Made by a program: the position numbers and the translations under genes. This document shows, piece after piece, positions 1 through 5,845 of a DNA stretch of 6,485 nucleotides (positions within the stretch are counted from its first letter, which is position 1; every line of letters begins with the position of its first letter). The DNA lies in assembly GCA_965372355.1 (NCBI GenBank), contig CBDVBZ010000172.1, positions 1-6,485 of the forward strand, read 5' to 3'. Below the pieces are notes generated by a model. That model was not told the origin of the DNA. It ran no database searches and worked only from the letters and a program-made list of their open reading frames with translations. The DNA is from CBDVBZ01 sp965372355. GTDB lineage: Bacteria; Krumholzibacteriota; Krumholzibacteriia; WVZY01.

Positions 1-1
1 C

Positions 2-1771
2 AAGCTCAGCGGCCGGACGAAGCTGACGAGGACCGGGACCACGCCGGGGACAGTCATCTACATGTCGCCGGAGCAGCTCAAGGGCGGGGACGTTGATCAG
101 CGATCGGATATCTGGGCCCTGGGCGTCGTGCTCTACGAAATGATCACCGGTGAGACGCCGTTCAGAGGCGACATCGAACAGGCGATGATGTATTCGATCG
201 TGAACGAGGAGCCGAGACCGGTTCGGAGCTCGCGCCCCGATGTGCCCGCCGACGTGGAACGCCTCATCGACAAAACGCTTTCAAAAAACCCAAATGAACG
301 ATATCAAACATCAGCCGAGTTGATTCCCGCGCTGCAATCGCTGATCCGACGGACCAAAAACAACACTGTAGGTTCGACCTTCGACAACGCGAAACGGCTC
401 CCTTCGATCGCCGTTCTTCCATTTACGAACATGAGTCCGGATCCAGAGAACGTGTACTTTGGCGATGGTCTCGCAGAGGAGCTGATCAACGCGTTGACCC
501 ATATCGAGGGGCTGCGGGTGGCCGCGCGGACGTCGGCGTTTCGTTTCCGCGGAGGGGATGTCGACATCCGGGAGATCGGTCAGAAGCTCAATGTCGGCAC
601 CGTCCTGGAAGGCAGCGTCCGCAAGGCGGGCAATCGTCTGCGTGTCACGGCACAGCTGATCAATATCGAAGACGGCTACCATCTCTGGTCGGAGCGTTAC
701 GACCGGGAAATGGAGGACATCTTCGCCATACAGGATGAGATCGCCCGCTCGATCGTCGACCAGTTGAAGGTCGAACTCGTTGGCCCGAAAGACCAGACCC
801 TGGTGTCATGCGGCACGGAGAACCTCGAGGCCTACACAGCCCTCCTCGAAGGACGATATTACTTACGCAGTCTTACGCCCGACGGGTGGGCGAAGAGTCT
901 CGTGCTGCTTCAGAAATCCACAGAGCTCGACCCCTCGTTCGCTCTTCCCCACGCGTGGCTGTCGGACTACTACCAGAGCCTCGGTTGGTGGGGCGGCTCT
1001 CCCCCAAACGAAATGATGCCCAAGTCCCGGGCGGCCGCTCAAAGGGCGATCGACCTCGATGACAACCTTGGTCTTGCCCACACCACTATGGCGATCGTCC
1101 TTTTCAGTCACGACTGGGATTTTCTCGGTGCGGAACGCGAGTTTCGCCGGGCCTTGGAACTCGATCCCACTTCGGGCTGGGGTCACATGTGCTATGCCAT
1201 ATTTCTTTCTTGCCAAGAAAGAAAGGAAGAGGTGATTGCCGAGGCGAGACTCGCGTTGAAGCTCGAACCACTCGATGGCCTTCAAGCCGCCTGGGTGGCA
1301 TCCGCTATGATCAGTGTGGGAGAGATCGAGGAGGCCATCGATACAATTCTCAAAGCGGTTGCCATGGACCAGAACCATTGGCAATTGCACTTGTTTCTCG
1401 GGTTCGCCCATCTCCACGCGTCACGGGAGAAGGAAGCTGCGGCTGCGCTCGAGAAGGCCGTCGATCTCTCGGGAGGGGCTTCGATCGCCCTGACTTTTCT
1501 TGGCGTGGCCTACTATGTGATGGGGAAGAGGTCCGAGGCGGATCGACTCGCGGAACGCCTCGCCGAGCGCTCGAAGCGAGAGTATGTGGCGCCGATGCTA
1601 TTCGTGTGCCTTTCCGTCGCGCGGGGGGAGAAGTCGGACGCATTGGATTACCTGGAGCGTGCGACAGAGGAACGCGACCTGTTCATCGTCGCGGATAACA
1701 TGTGGCCCCCTCAGGCCCGGTTGAGAGGCCCGGAGATCGATGCGTTGTTGAAAAAGGCCGGTCTCCGATAG
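2..1771 (+). CDS. Ser/Thr protein kinase (C-lobe) fused to TolB-like and TPR domains, 5' partial
   Basis: The frame is open from base 2, so this is the 3' part of a longer gene; the first ATG at 62 is internal. Residues are counted from base 2 (589 visible). Residues 1-20 are an activation loop with TRTGTTPGT, followed by YMSPEQ (20-25, the APE-type motif), SDIWALG (35-41) and the subdomain XI arginine in NERYQ (98-102). The catalytic HRD and DFG motifs lie outside the window. A TolB-like (COG5616-type) domain spans about 133-260, opening PSIAVLPFTNMSPD and containing ALTHIEGLRVAARTSAFRF and VLEGSVR. Helical TPR-like repeats follow to about 580. These fusions are presumed to sense or scaffold proteins and phosphorylate partners. 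No hydrophobic segment joins kinase to TolB domain (112-132 are polar), unlike the paralogue downstream, so the visible part looks cytoplasmic. Family call is firm; substrate and signal are unknown. Confidence 0.9.
   Translation, partial: KLSGRTKLTRTGTTPGTVIYMSPEQLKGGDVDQRSDIWALGVVLYEMITGETPFRGDIEQAMMYSIVNEEPRPVRSSRPDVPADVERLIDKTLSKNPNERYQTSAELIPALQSLIRRTKNNTVGSTFDNAKRLPSIAVLPFTNMSPDPENVYFGDGLAEELINALTHIEGLRVAARTSAFRFRGGDVDIREIGQKLNVGTVLEGSVRKAGNRLRVTAQLINIEDGYHLWSERYDREMEDIFAIQDEIARSIVDQLKVELVGPKDQTLVSCGTENLEAYTALLEGRYYLRSLTPDGWAKSLVLLQKSTELDPSFALPHAWLSDYYQSLGWWGGSPPNEMMPKSRAAAQRAIDLDDNLGLAHTTMAIVLFSHDWDFLGAEREFRRALELDPTSGWGHMCYAIFLSCQERKEEVIAEARLALKLEPLDGLQAAWVASAMISVGEIEEAIDTILKAVAMDQNHWQLHLFLGFAHLHASREKEAAAALEKAVDLSGGASIALTFLGVAYYVMGKRSEADRLAERLAERSKREYVAPMLFVCLSVARGEKSDALDYLERATEERDLFIVADNMWPPQARLRGPEIDALLKKAGLR
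1202..1224. repeat. 23-bp perfect inverted repeat inside the first kinase-TPR gene
   Basis: The arms TTTCTTTCTTG (1202-1212) and CAAGAAAGAAA (1214-1224) are exact reverse complements around a single central C. The tract is AT-rich and pyrimidine/purine-biased inside a GC-rich gene. It encodes part of a TPR helix (FLSCQERKEE). A hairpin with a 9-10 bp stem could form in mRNA or single-stranded DNA. It may be chance, or the trace of a local template-switch mutation. Confidence 0.6.
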
Positions 1772-1773
1772 AT

Positions 1774-1800
1774 TCACTGCTCGTTTCTACTGCGCAGTGA
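1774..1800 (+). other. Hairpin just after the first kinase gene, possible weak terminator
   Basis: TCACTGC (1774-1780) and GCAGTGA (1794-1800) are perfect 7-bp complementary arms around a 13-base loop, starting three bases after the TAG stop. No T-run follows, so it is not a canonical intrinsic terminator; it could be a weak or Rho-assisted end, or an operator-like dyad. The rest of the 125-base gap holds TATGAT at 1813-1818, which resembles a -10 box but has no credible -35 partner. I do not call a promoter. Confidence 0.3.
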
Positions 1801-1884
1801 GGTGCGCCTGGTTATGATCAGCCAAACAATCGGTGCAGACAATCGACCGTGGTCTGTGCTCCCTCTGTTCTGCATCCGGTCTCT

Positions 1885-1892
1885 AGAGGAGA
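1885..1892 (+). promoter_or_regulatory. Ribosome binding site that fixes the second kinase start at 1897
   Basis: AGAGGAGA precedes ATG 1897, with five bases between the AGGAG core and the start. A GTG at 1849 would add 16 residues (VCAPSVLHPVSRGEL...) that resemble no kinase N-terminus. Starting at 1897 gives MIGQTVSHYRILEKLGAGGMG, the usual beginning of this kinase family. Confidence 0.7.
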
Positions 1893-1896
1893 ACTG

Positions 1897-2943
1897 ATGA
1901 TCGGTCAGACCGTTTCTCATTATAGAATCCTCGAGAAGCTCGGCGCCGGTGGGATGGGTGTCGTCTACAAGGCCGAAGATACAAAGCTAAAACGCACTGT
2001 GGCCTTGAAGTTTCTTTCGCATCAGGTCGTGGTCAGCCCGGATGCAAAAGCCCGACTGTTGCACGAGGCCCAGGCCGCTGCGGCCTTGGATCATCAGAAC
2101 ATCTGCACGATTTATGAAATCGAAGAAGCGGACGGGCACATATTTATTGTAATGGCGTTTGTCGAGGGCGAGAGCGTCAAAGAAAAAATCGCTGCCGGCC
2201 CGCTTCCTCTGACGGATGTCTTCGACATCGCAAAACAAACGCTAGAAGGTCTGGCGGAGGCCCACCGGAAGAGGATCATTCACCGCGACGTCAAGCCGGC
2301 GAATCTGATGGTCTCCGGCAGTGGTCAGGTCAAGATCATGGATTTCGGTCTGGCGCGCGCGGAAGGGCAGACAAAGCTCACCAAAACGGGTGTATCGGTA
2401 GGCACCATCACCTACATGTCACCGGAACAGGCGCGCGGGGATGCGACCGATCAACGGACCGATATCTGGTCGTTTGGCGTTCTGCTCTACGAGATGATCA
2501 CCGGCCGTTTGCCGTTCAGGGGCGATCACGAACAGGCCGTTCTCTATTCCGTACTCAATGAGGATCCGGAACCCGTAACGGCGCTTCGTACCGGAGTTCC
2601 CATGGAGCTGGAACGCGTGGTCAACAAGGCGATGGCGAAAGGTCCGGAGGACCGGTATCAGCACCTTGACGATATGCTCGTTGATCTCAAGACCATCGAG
2701 AAACGGTGGGCGGCACCGGACAAATCAGCGCCGGGTGCGGATGCCCGAAGTAAGACCGGAGTCGTCGGATCAACGAGCGGCAGACGAAGGGGCGCGGTCG
2801 CAGGAGCGGCAGTTCTTGTTGCGGCATTGATCGTCATTGTCTTTGTGGTCACCCAGCGTGATAAGACGCCACGAGACAGAGCAGTGGCCGGCGGCGACCG
2901 GGGAACGATTGATCCCTGGCGGTGCTCCCCTTTGACAATATGA
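1897..2943 (+). CDS. Membrane-anchored Ser/Thr protein kinase (PknB/Hanks type), N-terminal half of a frameshifted gene
   Basis: This gives 348 residues from ATG 1897. The kinase domain (about 8-268) keeps every key element: glycine loop LGAGGMG (15-21), VALK lysine K38, helix-C glutamate E57, HRDVKPAN (129-136), DFG (149-151), SPEQ (175-178), TDIW aspartate D189 and R253 in EDRYQ. It should therefore be an active ATP-dependent Ser/Thr kinase, with TKLTKTGVSVGT as a likely autophosphorylated activation loop. A polar linker leads to one transmembrane helix (about 300-319, AVLVAALIVIVFVV) after the basic RRR, so the kinase is cytoplasmic. The reading ends abruptly (DPWRCSPLTI, then TGA 2941-2943) where the paralogue begins its TolB domain; that domain continues in another frame directly afterwards. 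Most likely this is the front half of one broken kinase-TolB-TPR gene. If both reads are real, it makes a kinase lacking its sensor. Confidence 0.88.
   Translation: MIGQTVSHYRILEKLGAGGMGVVYKAEDTKLKRTVALKFLSHQVVVSPDAKARLLHEAQAAAALDHQNICTIYEIEEADGHIFIVMAFVEGESVKEKIAAGPLPLTDVFDIAKQTLEGLAEAHRKRIIHRDVKPANLMVSGSGQVKIMDFGLARAEGQTKLTKTGVSVGTITYMSPEQARGDATDQRTDIWSFGVLLYEMITGRLPFRGDHEQAVLYSVLNEDPEPVTALRTGVPMELERVVNKAMAKGPEDRYQHLDDMLVDLKTIEKRWAAPDKSAPGADARSKTGVVGSTSGRRRGAVAGAAVLVAALIVIVFVVTQRDKTPRDRAVAGGDRGTIDPWRCSPLTI
2911..2943 (+). other. Probable -1 frameshift site or lesion joining kinase and TolB-TPR halves
   Basis: In the kinase frame the sequence reads ...TIDPWRCSPLTI and stops at TGA 2941-2943. 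One frame over, from 2913, it reads SLAVLPFDNM, the standard opening of the TolB-like domain (the paralogue has SIAVLPFTNM). Restoring one base, for example a fourth C in GATCCCTGG, would give DPLAVLPFDNM and a single protein of about 800 residues. No classical X-XXY-YYZ slippery heptamer is present, so programmed frameshifting looks unlikely. ATG 2940-2942 overlaps the stop as ATGA, so reinitiation is an alternative, but it would remove the first strand of the domain. Confidence 0.75.
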
Positions 2944-4277
2944 TGGATGACCCGGAACAGGACTACTTTGTCGATGGAATGCACGAAGCATTGATCACCG
3001 GTCTGTCAAAGTTGGGATCCTTGCGCGTGATATCGCGTACGTCGGTGATGCGATACAAAGACACGGAGAAATCGATGCCGGAGATCGCTCGTGAATTGGA
3101 CGTCGATGCACTGATCGAAGGGTCCGTTCTTCGAGTGGGTGACGAGGTACGGATTACAGCGCAGCTGATCGATGGCACTTCCGACGAGCATATCTGGGCG
3201 GATAGTTACGACCGTGACTTGCGGAATGTGCTCTCTCTGCTCAACGAGGTTGCCGGGGCCATTGCCGGTGAGGTCCAGGCCGCGTTGACACCAGAGCAAG
3301 AGGAACGACTGGCCCAGGCGCGCCCCGTCGATCCGGATGCCTATGAAGCGCTGCTCCGGGGAACACAACTTGTCAGCACGTTCAGGTCTAAAGATGCCTG
3401 GAAGGCCCTAGAGTTGTTTGAGAAAGCGATCGAAATCGATCCGGGATTTGCCCAGGCCCACGCGTGGCAAGCGGTCGCGTATGTGGCGCTGGCTGTGCTG
3501 GGCACACCACCCATGGAAGTTATGCCCAAAGCCAAAGAGGCGGCGCGCGAGGCCCTGGAGCTCGATAGTGGCCTCTCCGAGGCATACACCGCCATGGGTT
3601 ACGTCTTTTTGTATTTCGAGCGCGATTTGGAGGCCGGCGGAGAGGCATTCCGGAGAGCTCTGGAAATCGATCCCAACAATGCCATGGCGCGCCATGGCTA
3701 TGCGGATTATCTATTGGGAATGGGTCGTCTGGATGAATCCGTGGATCAGGTCATACGGGGTAGAAAAAGCGATCCGTTGTCGTTGATGACAAATGCGACG
3801 GTGGTGGGACATCTCTACGTAGCCCGCCGTTACGATGAAGCCGTTGCTGAAGCCGAGAAACTTCTGGCCATCGACCCCAATTATCCTGCTGTGCGGTGGT
3901 TCCTCCGGAGCGTGTATTGGCAGCAGGGCAGATTCGAGGAGTCGCTTGAGCTGCTTCGTGAATCCAGTTGGGGACGCGAACCCGCGAACCGGGAGACGTT
4001 GGATCGGGGGTATGCCGCATCGGGTCCCCAGGGAGCGATGTTGGCGGTGGCTCAGCTGCTGGAAGCCAAATCCGACTCGGTGTACGTCGATCCGCTCTCC
4101 GTCGCCCCCTATTATGCTCAGGCAGGCCGGGCTGAATCGGCCATGGACTGGCTGGAGAAAGCCGAGGAAGGGCGCGCCCCGACCCTTATCCACGCGGTGC
4201 TGTATCCATCGTTTGACTCGTTTCGGGATACCCCACGATTCAAGGAGTTGCGCCGCCGGCTGAATTTGCCGGAGTGA
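2922..4277 (+). CDS. TolB-like domain plus TPR array, C-terminal half of the frameshifted kinase gene
   Basis: Read from GTG 2922 this gives 451 residues. The frame opens at 2913 (SLAVLPF), just after an in-frame TGA at 2910-2912. Residues 1-125 are the TolB-like domain (LPFDNMMDDPEQDYFVDGM, LGSLRVISRTSVMRYKD, IEGSVLRVGDEVRITAQLI, YDRDL). Residues 137-445 are TPR-type helical pairs with LELFEKAIEIDP (163-174), FRRALEIDP (243-251) and AEKLLAIDP (311-319). It ends FRDTPRFKELRRRLNLPE, the usual ending of these proteins. No good ribosome binding site lies close to GTG 2922 (GGGGA is 17 bases away) and the start falls within a beta strand, so this is unlikely to be a natural separate gene. The preceding kinase half ends in a transmembrane helix; joined, these repeats would sit in the periplasm. 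As a separate product with no signal peptide it would stay in the cytoplasm. It parallels the TolB-TPR part of the first gene. Confidence 0.85.
   Translation: MLPFDNMMDDPEQDYFVDGMHEALITGLSKLGSLRVISRTSVMRYKDTEKSMPEIARELDVDALIEGSVLRVGDEVRITAQLIDGTSDEHIWADSYDRDLRNVLSLLNEVAGAIAGEVQAALTPEQEERLAQARPVDPDAYEALLRGTQLVSTFRSKDAWKALELFEKAIEIDPGFAQAHAWQAVAYVALAVLGTPPMEVMPKAKEAAREALELDSGLSEAYTAMGYVFLYFERDLEAGGEAFRRALEIDPNNAMARHGYADYLLGMGRLDESVDQVIRGRKSDPLSLMTNATVVGHLYVARRYDEAVAEAEKLLAIDPNYPAVRWFLRSVYWQQGRFEESLELLRESSWGREPANRETLDRGYAASGPQGAMLAVAQLLEAKSDSVYVDPLSVAPYYAQAGRAESAMDWLEKAEEGRAPTLIHAVLYPSFDSFRDTPRFKELRRRLNLPE
3681..3698. repeat. 18-bp perfect palindrome inside the TPR array
   Basis: GCCATGGCGCGCCATGGC equals its own reverse complement. 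It encodes AMARHGYA, an ordinary TPR segment (A-x-x-x-G-Y-A), so codon choice plus chance may explain it. No function is claimed. Confidence 0.5.
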
Positions 4278-4611
4278 GCTGTAATCACCGGAGATCACCA
4301 CGATCGGCAAAATGCAGCTCGAGGCATGAGGTTCGAGTCCAACACGGGCCTTTCCGGCCTGAGCGTTGAGCTCTCTGGACAACAGCGCGAGTGCCATCGT
4401 CACGTAAGGCTTTCGAGCACGCTCCAGCAGTTGCCTCCGAAAGCGGTGTTGAGTTCGCTCGTGCCACGCGGCTAGGTCTGTTACTAGGATAGCGCTTGTG
4501 ACACATTTCACATCGGAGCAGGGTCATGGGAGACCGAAGAAAAATCATCATACACGATCACGATAAGCGTGGAGCGGGCTGTGGTCTCGGGTCCGTGGGA
4601 AAGGGGTAGAT
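4278..4611. other. 334-base intergenic region, regulatory but without a supported gene
   Basis: No + strand reading frame resembles a known protein here. Contents seen: a 6-bp hairpin with one G-T pair (CGGGCC 4345-4350, loop TTTCC, GGCCTG 4356-4361) without a T-run; a T-arm-like GGTTCGAGTCC (4330-4340) with no matching tRNA stems; the CRP-type dyad at 4497-4512; and a minor CACG/CGTG hairpin (4559-4571). On the minus strand a frame entering at 4511 reads as a plausible helical peptide (HRFRRQLLERARKPYVTMAL) before running antisense through the TPR gene. It could be a gene relic, but I cannot name it. AAGGGG at 4601-4606 is the ribosome binding site of the next gene. Confidence 0.6.
4497..4512. 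promoter_or_regulatory. CRP/FNR-superfamily binding site, perfect TGTGA-N6-TCACA
   Basis: TGTGACACATTTCACA has both half-sites of the consensus CRP (cAMP receptor protein) operator with exact 6-base spacing. Its centre is about 107 bases before the ATG at 4612, in the only sizeable gap ahead of the four-gene downstream set. If transcription starts near 4563-4575, the centre would sit about 59-70 bases upstream, close to class I activator positions. Weak -10 candidates are TACACG (4551-4556) and GATAAG (4562-4567); no good -35 is visible, as is common at activator-dependent promoters. The binding protein is not in the window. A site of this exact form is expected by chance well under once in 6.5 kb. 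Confidence 0.55.
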
Positions 4612-4971
4612 ATGGCTCGCAAGCTGTTCATTGTTGTTATCGTCGGTTTGATTCTTGGTGCGAACGGGGTTATTCGTGACGCCGAGGCCGGGGGGATCAT
4701 CCTCTACGAGTTGGGCACCACCGATGTTGGTCGCGCCTCCGCCGGCTGGGCGGCCCGTGCGAGCGACGCGGCGACACTGTTCACGAATCCAGCCGGGATG
4801 AGTCGACTGCCCGGTAAGGAACTTCTGGTCAGTGGCCAACTCACCTGGCTGGGAAACCTTGCGGTTGATCAGTTTCGGCAAGTCGGAAATCAGGTCATCA
4901 ATCGGGTCGCGGGGCAATACGAGAACACTGCGCTTCACGCTTTTGCCGTAAACCTGACGTGGAATATCTAG
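4612..4971 (+). CDS. Drastically shortened FadL/OMPP1-type outer-membrane protein, internal in-frame deletion
   Basis: This 119-residue product starts at ATG 4612, five bases after AAGGGG. Residues 1-26 form a signal peptide (hydrophobic IVVIVGLILGA, cleavage after AEA). The mature start GGIILYELGTTDVGRASAGW and the DAATLFTNPAGMSRLPG stretch (52-68, NPAG at 59-62) are characteristic of the FadL/TodX hydrophobic-compound transporter N-terminus. Residues about 76-119 (LTWLGNLAVDQ..., RVAGQYENTALHAFAVNLTWNI) look like the extreme C-terminus of the same family, including its final barrel strand. Family members usually exceed 400 residues, so nearly the whole beta-barrel is missing; the apparent junction is near residues 72-78 (about 4825-4846). 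It cannot form the 14-strand pore, so it is probably a decayed gene that stayed in frame, or less likely a small repurposed envelope protein. It is first in the apparent operon, 36 bases before the next gene. Confidence 0.75.
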   Translation: MARKLFIVVIVGLILGANGVIRDAEAGGIILYELGTTDVGRASAGWAARASDAATLFTNPAGMSRLPGKELLVSGQLTWLGNLAVDQFRQVGNQVINRVAGQYENTALHAFAVNLTWNI

Positions 4972-4996
4972 GACGCTGTGCCACGGAAATCTATTT

Positions 4997-5004
4997 GGGA
5001 GGTG
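4997..5004 (+). promoter_or_regulatory. Ribosome binding site that fixes the lipoprotein start at 5008
   Basis: GGGAGGTG lies with its GGAGG core five bases before ATG 5008. A GTG at 4978 in the same frame would add ten residues (PRKSIWEVT...) ahead of a standard MRRFAVVV signal sequence and has no comparable site. ATG 5008 is therefore chosen. Confidence 0.7.
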
Positions 5005-5007
5005 ACC

Positions 5008-5433
5008 ATGAGACGTTTCGCAGTGGTTGTCACCGTCTGCTTCGCCGTCGCTCTGATGACGAATTGCGGTAAAAAAAGCCTCATTGACAGAAGCCACGGT
5101 GTTGATCCCGTCATCGAATTCGAAGCCCTCGTCACGGAGCACGTCCAGGATACTGACACTCGCACCCAGATACTCGATATCGTCAGTGAGGGAGAAGCGA
5201 GGCAGCGCCAGTTTTACGAGTTTTACGAGCAGCACCGCAAAAGACTCGATTCTCTATCCTCTGACTACAACACGACGCGGGCGGATTTTGAAGAGGCGAC
5301 GTCGGAGTTCAACGCCAGATACAGGGAAGTCTTGATGGGAATCGTTGCCGACCGGTATGCCATCAAGGAACTGACGACACGGGAGGAGTGGGCATTGATC
5401 TCCAAGAGGGAACGCAGTTTTCTTGCTGACTGA
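5008..5433 (+). CDS. Small helical putative lipoprotein, DRY...W motif family (copy 1)
   Basis: I do not recognise a named family. The 141-residue product has a signal sequence MRRFAVVVTVCFAVALMTNC with Cys20 in an imperfect lipobox (M-T-N-C, where L-[AS]-[GA]-C is usual), so lipid anchoring is likely but not certain. The mature part is highly charged and predicted helical, probably coiled-coil over about 55-110 (QFYEFYEQHRKRLDSLSSDY). Its C-terminus carries D115-R116-Y117-x4-L-x-T-x-E-x-W128-x2-I131, shared at identical spacing by the next gene's product, so the two look like diverged tandem paralogues. The pattern loosely recalls small periplasmic helical proteins of Spy/CpxP type, which have LTxxQ motifs, but this is only an analogy. 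It lies between the FadL relic and its paralogue (26-base gap), consistent with an envelope operon. Confidence 0.75.
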   Translation: MRRFAVVVTVCFAVALMTNCGKKSLIDRSHGVDPVIEFEALVTEHVQDTDTRTQILDIVSEGEARQRQFYEFYEQHRKRLDSLSSDYNTTRADFEEATSEFNARYREVLMGIVADRYAIKELTTREEWALISKRERSFLAD

Positions 5434-5459
5434 ACGCCTGAACGGCAGGGGATCCTACA

Positions 5460-5837
5460 ATGCTTATACTTGCTACCTTGTTCGTTATGTGGCTGGGATT
5501 TGGTGGTGGCGGAAACGACTACTTGCCGAAGGACCTGAACAAACGTGTCAAGGCGGAGATATCCGACAAACAGGTGCGCAAGGAAGTCAACGCTCTCGTG
5601 AAACAAATGAACGCGGATGTCGCAGAGTACAGAAAAGACGTGGAAGCATATGCGCACGAAGGAATGAGCCTCAACGTCGAATACGACGCAGAACACGAGA
5701 GGTTCGAAGCGTTGGTCGATAAAATCGTGGGGTCACGGGAGGAGATCCAGAAAAAGCTCCTTGATGACCGCTATAGGCTGGTCGATCTTTTGACGGAAGA
5801 GCAATGGAACGCGATTTTCGCGGATGAGAAAGGGTGA
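5460..5837 (+). CDS. Small helical exported or membrane-anchored protein, DRY...W motif family (copy 2)
   Basis: No named family is recognised. The 125-residue product starts at ATG 5460, eight bases after AGGGG (5447-5451). The N-terminus MLILATLFVMWLGFGGGG is hydrophobic but lacks the basic residues of a typical signal peptide, and there is no cysteine lipobox; it may be an uncleaved anchor or atypical signal. The remainder is charged and helical (VKAEISDKQVRKEVNALVKQ, then about 50-102). D103-R104-Y105-x4-L-x-T-x-E-x-W116-x2-I119 matches the upstream protein's C-terminus, and LTEEQW (111-116) resembles the LTxxQ motif of Spy/CpxP-type proteins. Both proteins are probably periplasmic partners or duplicates. 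Its TGA is eight bases before the next start, and its last codons (AAGGG, 5830-5834) supply that gene's ribosome binding site, suggesting translational coupling. Confidence 0.75.
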   Translation: MLILATLFVMWLGFGGGGNDYLPKDLNKRVKAEISDKQVRKEVNALVKQMNADVAEYRKDVEAYAHEGMSLNVEYDAEHERFEALVDKIVGSREEIQKKLLDDRYRLVDLLTEEQWNAIFADEKG

Positions 5838-5845
5838 TTACTAGC

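Noticed and set aside
863..1417. Minus-strand frame of 184 codons opposite the first TPR array
   Set aside because: It is a shadow of the TPR coding frame, with no recognisable motif and no ribosome binding site.
1813..1818. TATGAT as a -10 promoter box for the second kinase gene
   Set aside because: No reasonable -35 hexamer lies 16-18 bases upstream (CTGCGC and neighbours), and single -10-like hexamers are frequent by chance.
2911..2920. Programmed -1 ribosomal frameshift
   Set aside because: The zero-frame codons GAT CCC TGG do not form an X-XXY-YYZ slippery heptamer, and I see no strong downstream stimulatory structure; mutation or sequencing error is simpler.
4330..4340. GGTTCGAGTCC, resembling the T-loop region of a tRNA
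   Set aside because: The flanking bases do not form a T-stem (TGAGG against CCAAC pairs at only two positions), and no acceptor, D or anticodon stems can be drawn upstream.
4345..4361. Hairpin CGGGCC-TTTCC-GGCCTG as terminator of the second kinase-TPR gene
   Set aside because: The stem is short with a G-T pair and there is no T-run after it; it begins 68 bases past the stop, so evidence for a terminator is insufficient.
3711..4511. Long open minus-strand frame of 266 codons
   Set aside because: Most of it is antisense to a clearly real TPR-encoding frame with family motifs; long antisense frames are common opposite GC-rich genes. Only the intergenic part is noted as a finding.
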